Origin: Haloflavibacter putidus
GTDB lineage: Bacteria; Bacteroidota; Bacteroidia; Flavobacteriales; Flavobacteriaceae
NCBI RefSeq assembly: GCF_006546625.1
Contig: NZ_VIAR01000003.1
Span: 248,001 to 312,000 of the forward strand
Length of the DNA: 64,000 nucleotides
Direction: 5' to 3'
Positions 46,316 to 55,636 of this stretch are shown here, piece after piece (position 1 is the stretch's first letter; each line of letters opens with the position of its first letter). A program made the translations under genes and the position numbers. A model generated the notes under the pieces. The model worked only from the letters and a program-made list of their open reading frames with translations. It made no database searches and was not told where the DNA came from.

Positions 46316-47371
46316 ATGGGAATGAAACTTTCACAGTTCAGTTTTGAACTGCCAAAACATTTATTAGCAGAATATCCGTCAGAACATCGGGATGAAGCAC
46401 GTTTAATGGTGGTAAACCGCGAAAAGCAGACCATCGAGCATAAACTTTTTAAAGATTTGATAGATTATTTTGAACCCGAAGATGTGATGGTTTTAAATAA
46501 TACGAAAGTTTTTCCGGCAAGGTTGTTTGGTAACAAAGAAAAAACCGGCGCCAGAATAGAGGTGTTTTTGTTAAGAGAACTAAACCCCGAAACCCGTCTA
46601 TGGGATGTTTTGGTAGATCCTGCCAGAAAAATTAGAATTGGTAATAAACTGTATTTTGGTGAAGACGAAAGTTTGGTAGCAGAGGTTATAGATAATACCA
46701 CTTCCCGTGGAAGAACTCTGCGCTTTCTATACGATGGGTCTTACGAAGAATTCCGCGAAAAGCTAAATGAACTTGGCGAAACCCCCTTACCCAAATATAT
46801 AAAACGCGAGGTAGAAACAGACGATGCAGATCGTTACCAAACCATATACGCAAAACAAGAAGGAGCTGTAGCCGCGCCAACTGCCGGTTTGCACTTTTCA
46901 AAACATTTATTAAAACGATTGGAGATTAAAGGCGTTCACTTGCCAGAAGTCACTTTGCACGTTGGTTTAGGAACTTTTACCCCGGTAGAAGTAGAAGATT
47001 TGTCTAAACATAAGATGGATAGCGAAGAGGCAGAGATAGAACCAGACGCGGTAAAAACCATAAATAATGCAATTAAAGAAAGACGCAGAATTTGTGCGGT
47101 AGGTACTACGGTAATGCGTGCTTTAGAAAGCTCGGTTTCTTCAGATTATAAATTAAACGAGTTTAAAGGTTGGACCAATAAATTTATTTTTCCACCCTAC
47201 GATTTTAGTATCGCTAACTGTATGATAACGAATTTTCATACGCCAAAATCTACTTTGTTAATGATGGTTTCTGCATTTGCAGGCCACGATTTAATGAAAA
47301 AAGCTTACGAAGAAGCTATAAAGGCAGAATATAAATTCTACTCGTATGGTGATGCAATGCTGATTATATAG
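46316..47371 (+). CDS. queA: S-adenosylmethionine:tRNA ribosyltransferase-isomerase
   Basis: Adds a ribosyl group to preQ1 in tRNA, the penultimate stage of queuosine synthesis. It has 351 residues from the ATG at 46316 (or 349 from 46322), the family length. Marks include [43 protein letters not shown] and [11 protein letters not shown]. The frame is open from 46253, but those 21 residues lie upstream of the -7 element. It carries its own terminator. Confidence 0.97.
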   Translation: MGMKLSQFSFELPKHLLAEYPSEHRDEARLMVVNREKQTIEHKLFKDLIDYFEPEDVMVLNNTKVFPARLFGNKEKTGARIEVFLLRELNPETRLWDVLVDPARKIRIGNKLYFGEDESLVAEVIDNTTSRGRTLRFLYDGSYEEFREKLNELGETPLPKYIKREVETDDADRYQTIYAKQEGAVAAPTAGLHFSKHLLKRLEIKGVHLPEVTLHVGLGTFTPVEVEDLSKHKMDSEEAEIEPDAVKTINNAIKERRRICAVGTTVMRALESSVSSDYKLNEFKGWTNKFIFPPYDFSIANCMITNFHTPKSTLLMMVSAFAGHDLMKKAYEEAIKAEYKFYSYGDAMLII

Positions 47372-47504
47372 TAATTAGTAATGAGTAGTTAGTATTGAGT
47401 TTCATTTATAAAAAAATTGCCTCGTAATTATTTCTCAACTTATTACGAAGGCTAGAAGTTAAAGAAACAAGAAATAGAAATACTATTCTCAAAATAATTC
47501 AGTC

Positions 47505-47539
47505 AAAAAAAGGTTTTCTCTAAAAAGAAAACCTTTTTT
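47505..47539 (+). terminator. Terminator after queA
   Basis: A 13-bp stem, AAAAAAGGTTTTC (47506-47518) with GAAAACCTTTTTT (47527-47539), and an 8-base loop. It is followed within 40 bases by the rlmN promoter. Confidence 0.87.
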
Positions 47540-47576
47540 GTTAGCTATCTTCTTCTGCCAGTTAAGATTAAGTTTA

Positions 47577-47584
47577 TATCTTTG
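47577..47584 (+). promoter_or_regulatory. -7 element of rlmN implying a leaderless mRNA
   Basis: TATCTTTG ends 4 bases before the GTG at 47589. The predicted start of transcription falls on the start codon. The upstream ATG at 47538 would not be transcribed from it. Confidence 0.6.
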
Positions 47585-47588
47585 CAGC

Positions 47589-48638
47589 GTGAAAAAAGAT
47601 AAGAAGGATATACGTGCTTTAAGTAAAGAGCAACTACGCGATTTTTTTGTTACTATTGGCGATAAAGCTTTTAGGGGCAACCAGGTGTATGAATGGTTAT
47701 GGAGCAAAAGCGCTCATAACTTTGAAGATATGACTAATATCTCTAAAGAAACCCGCGCCTTGCTAGAGGAGAATTTTGTTATAAACCACATAAAGGTAGA
47801 TAACATGCAGCGCAGTAATGACGGCACTATAAAAAATGCCGTAAAACTGCATGACGGTTTTACTGTAGAGTCGGTTTTAATTCCTACTTTTTCTAGAACT
47901 ACGGCTTGTGTTTCTTCGCAAGTTGGCTGTAGTTTAGATTGTAAGTTTTGTGCTACGGCAAAGTTAAAACGTATGCGAAATTTAAACCCCGATGAAATTT
48001 ACGATCAAGTGGTTGCAATAGACAGAGAAAGCAGACTGTATAACAATATGCCACTTTCTAATATTGTTTTTATGGGAATGGGCGAGCCGCTTATGAATTA
48101 TAAAAACGTACTAAAGTCTATTGAAAAGATTACTTCCCCGGAAGGTTTAGGAATGTCGCCAAAACGCATTACGGTTTCTACTTCTGGCGTACCGAAGATG
48201 ATAAAAAAATTGGCAGACGATGAGGTAAAGTTTAATCTGGCAGTTTCTTTGCATTCTGCGATAGATGAGGTGCGCACATCTATTATGCCGTTTAATGCTA
48301 CTTTTTCTTTAGAAGATTTAAAAGAATCCTTGGTTTATTGGTACGAAAAGACCAAAAAACGGGTAACCTACGAATATCTAATCTGGAAAGACATTAACGA
48401 CCGTCAGGAAGATATAGATGCTTTGGTAGATTTCTGTAAGCTAATTCCCTGTAAAGTTAATATTATAGAATACAATCCTATAGATGACGGCGAGTTTCAA
48501 CAAGCTTCCTCAGAAATAACAGATAGGTATAAAGATGCTTTAGAAAACAACCAAATTACGGTAACCGTAAGAAGATCACGTGGTAAAGACATTGATGCCG
48601 CCTGCGGACAATTGGCCAACAAGTCTGCTCAGGATTAA
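47589..48638 (+). CDS. rlmN: 23S rRNA / tRNA adenine-C2 methyltransferase RlmN
   Basis: Radical SAM enzyme methylating A2503 of 23S rRNA and A37 of some tRNAs. From a GTG start at 47589 the protein has 349 residues. The cluster-binding motif is CSLDCKFC. The C-terminal methyl-carrying cysteine is in DAACGQLANK. An ATG at 47538 gives 17 additional residues that lie in and before the promoter, so the GTG is preferred. Confidence 0.95.
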   Translation: MKKDKKDIRALSKEQLRDFFVTIGDKAFRGNQVYEWLWSKSAHNFEDMTNISKETRALLEENFVINHIKVDNMQRSNDGTIKNAVKLHDGFTVESVLIPTFSRTTACVSSQVGCSLDCKFCATAKLKRMRNLNPDEIYDQVVAIDRESRLYNNMPLSNIVFMGMGEPLMNYKNVLKSIEKITSPEGLGMSPKRITVSTSGVPKMIKKLADDEVKFNLAVSLHSAIDEVRTSIMPFNATFSLEDLKESLVYWYEKTKKRVTYEYLIWKDINDRQEDIDALVDFCKLIPCKVNIIEYNPIDDGEFQQASSEITDRYKDALENNQITVTVRRSRGKDIDAACGQLANKSAQD

Positions 48639-48681
48639 TAAGTGTTTTTTCACGGAAGTCTAACCACAGACCAAGACAAAT

Positions 48682-48721
48682 AAAAAAGGGCTGTCTAAAT
48701 TAAAATTAGACAGCCCTTTTT
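48682..48721. terminator. Bidirectional terminator between rlmN and a convergent gene
   Basis: An 11-bp stem GGGCTGTCTAA (48688-48698) with TTAGACAGCCC (48706-48716), A-run on the left and T-run on the right. Its core resembles the etfA terminator at 11405-11452. Confidence 0.88.
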
Positions 48722-48748
48722 ATTTGCTAAGAAATTAGTTTATAAACT

Positions 48749-49579
48749 TTATTTCTTAATAATTTTAAAAGATTTTGTTTCTCCTTCAATAGAAACCTGT
48801 GTTAAATAAACTCCGGCGTTTAAGCTGCTTAAGTTTAATTGTACATCTGTAGCAGATAATTTTTTACTAATTACTTGCTGTCCTGTAATACTAAAAACAG
48901 AAACTTGATTCATCGGAGTTTTTGCCGATAAGTTTAAGTTATGATTAGCATCTACAAAATGCGTAAAGTTAGCAAACTTTTCATTTTCTACAGACATAGA
49001 ACCTGCTGTAACCATCACATCATCAATCTCTATAGTAAATTGGTCAGAAGTTTCATGATGTCTAAAAGCAACATAAACTACTTGTCCCGCCATAGAGGTA
49101 ATATCTAAGGTTTTAGTGTAAGGGTTGTCAAGACCTCCGGGACCATTATCTGTTACTATTTCATTAAAACTTATTGGTGCAGCTAAAGCGTCTGCTACAG
49201 TATTGTTGGTTGCTACGTATACAGAATAATTTTCATCTGCAAAAGATGCATCAGCAGCCGTAACTACCCATGATAAAGTAATGGTTTCACTACCATCTTC
49301 CGCTGTTAAATCAATTACCGGAGAAAAAGCATAGTTGTCTGGTGTAAGTGCACCAACAGCCGAATTCCACGAAGCAGAACGCATTACAGGAGTTCCAACA
49401 GGATTACCGCTTGCATCTTGAATTTGTACCGCACTCCAATTAAAAGTGTCACCATCTTCATCAATCAAACTCCAATCAGAAATCTCCCCATCATTAAAAT
49501 CGTCTGAGAAATAAGTGGTCTGCGCATTCATAGTAAATGCTGCAACAAAAGCAGCAATAGTTAAAGTAATTTTTTTCAT
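48749..49579 (-). CDS. Secreted protein with choice-of-anchor J domain and T9SS type A sorting signal
   Basis: A 276-residue extracellular or surface protein. It has a signal peptide (about 1-19, ending MNAQ), then a choice-of-anchor J beta-sandwich (about 20-190) starting FSDDFNDGEISDWSLID, rich in Asp. The C-terminal 70 residues form a type A sorting domain with NLNLSAKTPM, VSVFSITGQQV, SLNAGVYLTQV and a final KSFKIIKK. It is therefore predicted cargo of the type IX secretion system. The binding target is unknown. Confidence 0.88.
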   Translation of the reverse strand: MKKITLTIAAFVAAFTMNAQTTYFSDDFNDGEISDWSLIDEDGDTFNWSAVQIQDASGNPVGTPVMRSASWNSAVGALTPDNYAFSPVIDLTAEDGSETITLSWVVTAADASFADENYSVYVATNNTVADALAAPISFNEIVTDNGPGGLDNPYTKTLDITSMAGQVVYVAFRHHETSDQFTIEIDDVMVTAGSMSVENEKFANFTHFVDANHNLNLSAKTPMNQVSVFSITGQQVISKKLSATDVQLNLSSLNAGVYLTQVSIEGETKSFKIIKK

Positions 49580-49678
49580 AGTTAAGGATTTTTAATTAAG
49601 GTTCTAAAGTAAGAATTTAATACTAAAAGCTAAAATAAATGCTGTTAAAATTACTGTATATATACTTGCGGGTTTTAG

Positions 49679-49686
49679 TATATTTG
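49679..49686 (+). promoter_or_regulatory. -7 element of the polyprenyl synthetase gene
   Basis: TATATTTG ends 7 bases before the ATG at 49694, implying a leader of only a few bases. Confidence 0.6.
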
Positions 49687-49693
49687 TGCCTTT

Positions 49694-50671
49694 ATGAAAA
49701 TAATCTCGCAAATAAAACATCCCATTGCTTACGAGATGGAACTTTTTGAAAAAAAATTCCGTCTTTCTATGTCTTCCAAGGTGGCATTATTAAACCGTAT
49801 CACCTATTATGTGGTAAACCGCAAGGGCAAGCAAATGCGGCCAATGTTTGTGTTTTTGGTGGCCAAAATGGTTTCCGATGGCGAGGTTAACGATCGTACG
49901 TATCGCGGGGCATCTGTTATAGAACTTATTCACACCGCAACCTTAGTGCACGACGATGTGGTGGATGATTCTAACCGTCGTCGCGGATTTTTTTCCATCA
50001 ACGCCCTTTGGAAAAATAAAATTGCCGTTTTGGTAGGCGATTATCTGCTGTCTAAAGGCTTGTTGCTTTCTATAGATAATAACGATTTTGATTTGCTGAA
50101 AATAATTTCGGTAGCCGTGCGCGAAATGAGCGAAGGCGAACTTCTACAAATAGAAAAAGCCAGAAAATTAGATATTACAGAAGAAGTTTATTACGAGATT
50201 ATTCGGCAAAAAACTGCAACACTTATTGCGGCTTGTTGTAGTTTGGGCGCTGCGGCAGTAAAACCAGACTCTGAGCATGTGGAACGTATGCGCAAATTTG
50301 GCGAGTTGATAGGAATGGCTTTCCAGATAAAAGACGATTTGTTTGATTATGGCAACCAAAAAATTGGAAAACCAACCGGTATAGACATCAAAGAACAAAA
50401 AATGACCTTGCCCCTTATTTATACGCTTAACAATTCGCCAGAAAAAGACCGGCGTTGGTTAATCAATTCGGTAAAAAACCATAATAAAGACAAAAAACGC
50501 GTTAACCAAGTTATTCAATTTGTAAAAGATGCCGGCGGGCTGGATTATGCGGTAACAAAAATGAAAGCTTTTCAGCAAGAAGCTTTTGAAATCATAGAGC
50601 ATTATCCCGCCTCGCCCTACAAAGATTCTTTAGAGTTAATGATGAATTACGTAATAGACCGTAAGAAGTAA
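49694..50671 (+). CDS. Trans-polyprenyl diphosphate synthase
   Basis: A 325-residue prenyltransferase that extends allylic diphosphates with IPP. The first Asp-rich motif is HDDVVDDSNRRRG and the second DDLFDYGN. LIHTATLVHDD, KGKQMRP with the IPP-binding Lys and Arg, and GELLQIEKA are also present. The chain length could match octaprenyl or a related product for menaquinone. It cannot be fixed from the residues alone. Confidence 0.92.
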   Translation: MKIISQIKHPIAYEMELFEKKFRLSMSSKVALLNRITYYVVNRKGKQMRPMFVFLVAKMVSDGEVNDRTYRGASVIELIHTATLVHDDVVDDSNRRRGFFSINALWKNKIAVLVGDYLLSKGLLLSIDNNDFDLLKIISVAVREMSEGELLQIEKARKLDITEEVYYEIIRQKTATLIAACCSLGAAAVKPDSEHVERMRKFGELIGMAFQIKDDLFDYGNQKIGKPTGIDIKEQKMTLPLIYTLNNSPEKDRRWLINSVKNHNKDKKRVNQVIQFVKDAGGLDYAVTKMKAFQQEAFEIIEHYPASPYKDSLELMMNYVIDRKK

Positions 50672-50706
50672 GTTTTTGCATACTATATTGTAGATTTTCG
50701 TATTTT

Positions 50707-50716
50707 CTTTACGGAA
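50707..50716 (-). repeat. Copy of recurring 10-mer (intergenic)
   Basis: Reads CTTTACGGAA on the plus strand, 35 bases after the polyprenyl synthetase stop. It lies before the dnaG promoter. Confidence 0.7.
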
Positions 50717-50778
50717 TAAATTTTTACTACTTTCTTTTTCTTTGCATACCAATCAAAATAGAAATAACATATATTTTC

Positions 50779-50786
50779 TACTTTTG
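50779..50786 (+). promoter_or_regulatory. -7 promoter element of dnaG
   Basis: TACTTTTG matches TAnnTTTG, 24 bases before the dnaG ATG. Confidence 0.6.
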
Positions 50787-50810
50787 TAATTCCAAAATTA
50801 GCCGGACCAA

Positions 50811-52772
50811 ATGATAAAAAAAGCCACGATAGACCAAGTTTTTGATGCCGCAAGGGTAGAAGAAGTAATTGGCGATTTTGTGCAACTAAAAAAATCTGGT
50901 ACCAATTATAAAGGCTTGAGTCCGTTTACAGACGAGCGCACGCCAAGTTTTATGGTTTCGCCGGTAAAGCAAATCTGGAAAGATTTCTCAAGTGGAAAAG
51001 GTGGTAATGTCGTAGCTTTTTTAATGGAGCACGAACATTTTAACTATCCCGAAGCTATAAAATACCTGGCAAAAAAATACGGAATAGAAATAGAGGAAAC
51101 CCAGCAAACAGACGAACAAAAACAACAAGCAGACGAGCGCGAAAGTTTATTTTTGGTAAGCGAGTTTGCCAAAGATTACTTTCAAAGAATGTTGCACAAA
51201 ACAGACGAGGGCAAATCTGTTGGTTTAAGTTATTTTAAAGAGCGCGGTTTTTCTGCGCAAACCATAGAGAAATTTGATTTAGGTTACTCGCCCAACCAAT
51301 GGGATGCCTTTACTGCAGAGGCTTTAAAAAAAGGTTATAAAGCAGAATTTCTAGAAAAAACCGGCTTAAGCATTTTTAAAGAAGAAAAACAATTTGATCG
51401 CTTCCGCGGAAGGGTTATTTTTCCCATTCACTCTATGTCCGGGCGGGCTTTAGGTTTTGGCGGCCGTATTTTAGAAACCAACAAAAAAGCAGCAAAATAC
51501 CTAAACTCGCCAGAGAGCGATATTTACCATAAAAGCAAGGTACTTTACGGAATTTATTATGCCAAGCAAGCCATTGCCAAAGAAGATAATTGTTATTTGG
51601 TAGAAGGTTATACAGATGTTATTCAAATGCACCAAGCCGGAATTGAAAATGTGGTTGCCTCGTCCGGTACGGCTTTAACCCCAGAGCAAATTAGATTGAT
51701 AAATCGGCTTACAAAAAATATCACCTTGCTTTTTGATGGCGACGAAGCCGGATCACGCGCTTCTTTACGCGGGGTAGATTTGATTTTAGAACAAGGCATG
51801 AACGTTAAAATCTGCAATTTCCCGGAAGGCGAAGATCCAGATAGTTTTGCCAAAGCCAATACTACAGAGGACATGCAAGATTACCTGAGAAAAAATGCGA
51901 TGGATTTTATTCGGTTTAAAGCTTCTTTGTTAATGAAAGAAGCCAAAAAAGACCCGATTAAAAAAGCAGAGGTAATTAGAGATATGGTAAACAGTATTGC
52001 AAAAATTCCAGACACCATTAAGCAAGAAATTTACTTAAAAGAATGTACTGCCATAATGGATATTTCTGAACAGGTGCTTTACAGTTCTTTGGCGCAAGTA
52101 CAGGCAAAACAGAGCGGCAATACCAATTATAAAAACAAACCGCAGCCAAGGCAAGAAATGCACTTGGTAAAACCGGAGCAGCAAAAGCCAAAAGTAGATC
52201 AGCAATACCAATTGGAGCGACAAATTATTAGTTTGTTGTTGCGTTACGGAAATATACAAGACGAGTTTGAAGATTTTATTTTAAAAGCCGCAGAAGACGG
52301 CGATTTGCAATTGGAAGAAGAAATACAAACGGCTAAAGTATACGAGAAAATATTTCTGGATTTGCAGGAAGATGAAATAGAATTTACCAACACCAATTTT
52401 AAAGAACTCTACCAATTAATTATAGAGAAATTTAATCAAAACCAAGAGCTGAATATTAGAGAGTTGGTCAATTCGGTTAAACCGGAATTAGCTTCAGAAA
52501 TAACTTCTATTATAATGGAAGAAGAACGCGAAAGCTTGCATAAATGGCACGAACAAGATATTTATGTTACAGATAGAAGCGAGCTAGAACCTAGAGAAGT
52601 AAACGAAACCATCTTAAATTTACGCCGATTTTTAATTAAAAAGAAAGTAAACGATCTTTTAGAAAGCATAAAAGAAAAACGTACAGAATCTAATACAGAT
52701 GTAATTCAAGAAACGATGGACTACAAGAGTTTGGAAGTTTTAATTTCGCGCAAATTAAATAGAGTGATCTAA
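50811..52772 (+). CDS. dnaG: DNA primase with degenerate zinc-binding domain
   Basis: Makes RNA primers at the replication fork. The 653 residues have an N-terminal CHC2-type region (about 1-100), a TOPRIM catalytic core (about 260-345, VEGYTDVIQMHQAG and LLFDGDEAGSRAS) and a C-terminal helicase-binding part (about 460-653). The usual zinc ligands are missing. The stretch normally read as CPFH is SPFT (Ser37, Thr40), and the second pair is replaced in KDFSSGKGG. The protein looks otherwise intact. Confidence 0.95.
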   Translation: MIKKATIDQVFDAARVEEVIGDFVQLKKSGTNYKGLSPFTDERTPSFMVSPVKQIWKDFSSGKGGNVVAFLMEHEHFNYPEAIKYLAKKYGIEIEETQQTDEQKQQADERESLFLVSEFAKDYFQRMLHKTDEGKSVGLSYFKERGFSAQTIEKFDLGYSPNQWDAFTAEALKKGYKAEFLEKTGLSIFKEEKQFDRFRGRVIFPIHSMSGRALGFGGRILETNKKAAKYLNSPESDIYHKSKVLYGIYYAKQAIAKEDNCYLVEGYTDVIQMHQAGIENVVASSGTALTPEQIRLINRLTKNITLLFDGDEAGSRASLRGVDLILEQGMNVKICNFPEGEDPDSFAKANTTEDMQDYLRKNAMDFIRFKASLLMKEAKKDPIKKAEVIRDMVNSIAKIPDTIKQEIYLKECTAIMDISEQVLYSSLAQVQAKQSGNTNYKNKPQPRQEMHLVKPEQQKPKVDQQYQLERQIISLLLRYGNIQDEFEDFILKAAEDGDLQLEEEIQTAKVYEKIFLDLQEDEIEFTNTNFKELYQLIIEKFNQNQELNIRELVNSVKPELASEITSIIMEEERESLHKWHEQDIYVTDRSELEPREVNETILNLRRFLIKKKVNDLLESIKEKRTESNTDVIQETMDYKSLEVLISRKLNRVI

Positions 52773-52785
52773 ATTTAGAGCTTTT

Positions 52786-53571
52786 TTATTTTTTTAAATA
52801 CAAAGGAATATTACAAACCGGAATAGGTTTTACTTTATGTAAATTAGCGCGGTTCAAGCGTTTGTAAATTTCAAAAACCTCTGCTTTTCTCCCCGAAAAA
52901 CTTGCGATGGTTTTTCCTAAATCGTCCATTTTCATTGCCCACTCCAGTTCAGGGTAACTCGCGCCAAGTTGGTCTTCGTCAGAACGGTTGTCTCCAAAAA
53001 GGCCATCGGTTGGTTTGGCATCTATAATTTCTTTTGTAATATTTAATTCTTTGGCAAGTTTATAAACTTCGGTTTTTAGTAAATCTGCTATTGGGCTTAA
53101 ATCTACGCCGCCGTCGCCGTATTTAGTAAAAAAACCTACGCCAAAATCTTCTATTTTGTTACCGGTTCCTGCAACCAATAAATTGTTTATTCCGGCAAAG
53201 TAATACAGAGTGGTCATGCGTAACCTGGCGCGGGTATTGGCCAAACTCAAATCTTGGTTTTTTTCGGTAGCCGGAATTGCTTCCATAAAGCTATCAAAAA
53301 CACCGGTTAAATCTGTTTGCGTTCTCGTTACGTTCTCAAAATTATTTTGCAACCACTCAATATGCTTGTGGGCGCGGTCTACTTGTTTTTCTTCTTGATG
53401 AATAGGCATTTCTACGCATAAAAGCGGCAAACCTGTTTTAGCGCATAAAGTAGAGGTTACCGCAGAATCTATCCCGCCGCTAATACCAACTACAAAGCCG
53501 GAAGTTTTACTTTTTTCTACATAATCTTCTAACCATTCTACAATATGTGTGATAACTTTTTCGGTCTGCAT
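52786..53571 (-). CDS. nadE: NAD+ synthetase (ammonia-dependent type)
   Basis: Amidates nicotinic acid adenine dinucleotide to NAD+. The 261 residues have the ATP-pyrophosphatase P-loop GISGGIDSAV, LANTRARLRMTTLYY, VAGTGNKIEDFGVGFFTKYGD and the DGLFGDNRSDEDQLG loop. No glutaminase domain is fused, so free ammonia or an external source of it is used. It converges with dnaG and diverges from gldB. Confidence 0.95.
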   Translation of the reverse strand: MQTEKVITHIVEWLEDYVEKSKTSGFVVGISGGIDSAVTSTLCAKTGLPLLCVEMPIHQEEKQVDRAHKHIEWLQNNFENVTRTQTDLTGVFDSFMEAIPATEKNQDLSLANTRARLRMTTLYYFAGINNLLVAGTGNKIEDFGVGFFTKYGDGGVDLSPIADLLKTEVYKLAKELNITKEIIDAKPTDGLFGDNRSDEDQLGASYPELEWAMKMDDLGKTIASFSGRKAEVFEIYKRLNRANLHKVKPIPVCNIPLYLKK

Positions 53572-53598
53572 AAACTTTAATTTTAGCGTAATTAACTA

Positions 53599-53606
53599 TA
53601 CCTTTG
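53599..53606 (+). promoter_or_regulatory. -7 promoter element of gldB
   Basis: TACCTTTG matches TAnnTTTG and lies 63 bases before the gldB ATG. Confidence 0.6.
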
Positions 53607-53669
53607 CGGCTAAATTATGCCAAAAAATATGCAAAACAAATCTTTTTGGCTTAAAGCTTCTTTAAATAT

Positions 53670-54635
53670 ATGCTAAGAAATTTTTGTCTTATTTTTATAC
53701 TTGTATGCGCGTTTTCTGCTTGCGAAAGCAGGGGTAAGCTGGAGGCAGAGATTGCCAAAATACCGGTAGATTTACGCCTGCAACGTTTTGATAAAGATTT
53801 TGCCCAAGCCCAGCCGGAAGATTTGCCACGCCTAAAAAAAGAATATTCGTATTTGTTTCCTAAGTCTTTTCCAGATTCTGTTTGGGTAGGAAGAATGAAT
53901 GATACTATACAACAAGAAATTAATAGGGAAGTAGCAAAAGCTTTCCCGGATTTTAAAGAAGAAAAACAAGCTATAGAAAACCTGTTTAAGCATTTAAAAT
54001 TTTATTTTGATAGTTTTAAAACGCCGCAGGTAGTAACCATTACATCAGAAGTAGATTATCATAATAAGGTCGTAGCAGCAGATAGTTTGTTGCTAATTAG
54101 TCTGGATACGTATTTGGGTAGAGACCATAAATTTTATAAAGGAATCGAAAAATACATCCGCAAAAATTTCCGTAAAGAACAAATAACACCAGATATTGTT
54201 TTTGAGTATGGCAGACAACTTATTCCCAATACGCAATCTAGAACTTTGCTGGCGTCTATGATTTATTACGGAAAGATTTTATATCTAAAAGACAAGCTTT
54301 TGCCTAAAAAACCCGATCACGAAAAAATTGGGTATACGCAAGAAGAAATAGATTGGGCACAAGCCAACGAAGAGCAACTTTGGCGTTACTTTATAGAGCG
54401 TGAATTGTTATATTCTACAGATTCTGGTTTGCAGAGACGTTTTATAAATTTGGCGCCTTTTACCAAATTCCGGTTGCAGTTAGATAGCGAAAGTCCGCCG
54501 CAACTTGGTCAATATATTGGTTGGCAAATTGTACGGCAGTTTATGGAAAAGAATGAAGAAATAACTTTGCCGCAGCTTTTAAAGCTGGATGCCGAGTATA
54601 TTTTTAAAAATTCGAATTATAAACCTAGAAGATAA
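53670..54635 (+). CDS. gldB: Gliding motility lipoprotein GldB
   Basis: A 321-residue lipoprotein needed for gliding in Flavobacteriaceae. The lipobox FSAC puts the acylated cysteine at Cys18. The rest is a mostly helical soluble domain with IPVDLRLQRFDKDFA, EYSYLFPKSFPDSVW and GQYIGWQIVRQFM. The precise role is unknown. gldC follows after 5 bases, the usual arrangement. Confidence 0.92.
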   Translation: MLRNFCLIFILVCAFSACESRGKLEAEIAKIPVDLRLQRFDKDFAQAQPEDLPRLKKEYSYLFPKSFPDSVWVGRMNDTIQQEINREVAKAFPDFKEEKQAIENLFKHLKFYFDSFKTPQVVTITSEVDYHNKVVAADSLLLISLDTYLGRDHKFYKGIEKYIRKNFRKEQITPDIVFEYGRQLIPNTQSRTLLASMIYYGKILYLKDKLLPKKPDHEKIGYTQEEIDWAQANEEQLWRYFIERELLYSTDSGLQRRFINLAPFTKFRLQLDSESPPQLGQYIGWQIVRQFMEKNEEITLPQLLKLDAEYIFKNSNYKPRR

Positions 54636-54640
54636 AGAAG

Positions 54641-54988
54641 ATGAGTTTAAAAAAATCTGAAATAAAAATTCAAGTAGAAGTAGACGAAAATAACGTGCCG
54701 GAAAATCTTAACTGGAGCGCGCAAGATGGAGGCATAGATAACGAAGATGCCAAGGCGATGTTATTGTCTTTGTGGGATTCTAAAGCGCAAGAAAGTTTGC
54801 GTATAGATTTATGGACAAAAGATATGCCTTTAGACGAGATGAAGGTATTTTTTCACCAGACATTGGTAGCAATGAGCGACACATTTTATAAAGCTACAGA
54901 AGACGAAAAAATGACGGCAACAATGAAAGATTTTTGCGATTACTTTGCGGAAAAATTAGACTTAAAAGACAACCCGAAAAAAAGGTAA
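54641..54988 (+). CDS. gldC: Gliding motility protein GldC
   Basis: A 115-residue soluble protein without a signal peptide. The sequence begins with a strand (EIKIQVEVDENNVPENLNW) and continues with LWDSKAQESLRIDLWTKDMP and a helical C-terminus. It is known from gliding genetics to act with GldB, although its biochemical role is not established. It is the second and last gene of the gldBC unit. Confidence 0.92.
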   Translation: MSLKKSEIKIQVEVDENNVPENLNWSAQDGGIDNEDAKAMLLSLWDSKAQESLRIDLWTKDMPLDEMKVFFHQTLVAMSDTFYKATEDEKMTATMKDFCDYFAEKLDLKDNPKKR

Positions 54989-55037
54989 ATTCTAAGATTA
55001 GTAAACCTTGGCTGTAGCCGAAAAAACTTGACCAGAA

Positions 55038-55634
55038 TTATAGGTTTTGGTTAATTTGCTCGATGTATTCAAGAATTTTGTCGGTGCCTAGATGTTGGGT
55101 AGAGGAGGTCATAAAATACGGTGGCAACTCTTCCCAATATTTTAAAAGCTCTGTTACGTAGTTTTCTATATTCTTGTCTAAAACAGCCGGTTTTAACTTG
55201 TCTATTTTGGTAAAAACAATGCTAAACGGTATTTGTTGCAACCCGAGCCATTGCATAAATTCCATATCAATTTCTTGCGGCTTGTGGCGCGAATCTACCA
55301 GTACAAAAGCAGAGATAAGCTGTTTGCGGTTTAGAAAATAATCGGTTATAAATTTCTGAAAGGTTTTCTTTTCTTTCTTGCTAACGCGTGCATAACCGTA
55401 ACCCGGCAAATCGACCAAATGCCAATTATCATTAATTAAAAAATGGTTGATGAGTTGGGTTTTTCCCGGTCTTCCCGAAGTTTTTGCGAGTTTTTTTCTT
55501 CCGGTAAGAGCATTTATTAAAGAGGACTTGCCCACATTACTTCTTCCAATAAAAGCATATTCCGGAATTTTAGAATTTGGGCATTTTTCAACATCGCTGT
55601 TGCTAATTACAAAAGAAGCAGAATGTATATCCAT
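55038..55634 (-). CDS. engB: Ribosome biogenesis GTPase EngB/YsxC
   Basis: A 198-residue small GTPase for late 50S assembly. It has G1 GRSNVGKSS, G3 DLPGYG and G4 TKID in order. It lies 2 bases after the alpha/beta hydrolase gene in the same direction. It converges with gldC. Confidence 0.96.
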   Translation of the reverse strand: MDIHSASFVISNSDVEKCPNSKIPEYAFIGRSNVGKSSLINALTGRKKLAKTSGRPGKTQLINHFLINDNWHLVDLPGYGYARVSKKEKKTFQKFITDYFLNRKQLISAFVLVDSRHKPQEIDMEFMQWLGLQQIPFSIVFTKIDKLKPAVLDKNIENYVTELLKYWEELPPYFMTSSTQHLGTDKILEYIEQINQNL

Positions 55635-55636
55635 AT

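Noticed and set aside
11405-48721. Similarity of the terminators at 11405-11452 and 48682-48721 as a repeat family
   Set aside because: The shared core (GGCnGTCTA and complement) is short, and both work as normal terminators. Two copies do not establish an element.
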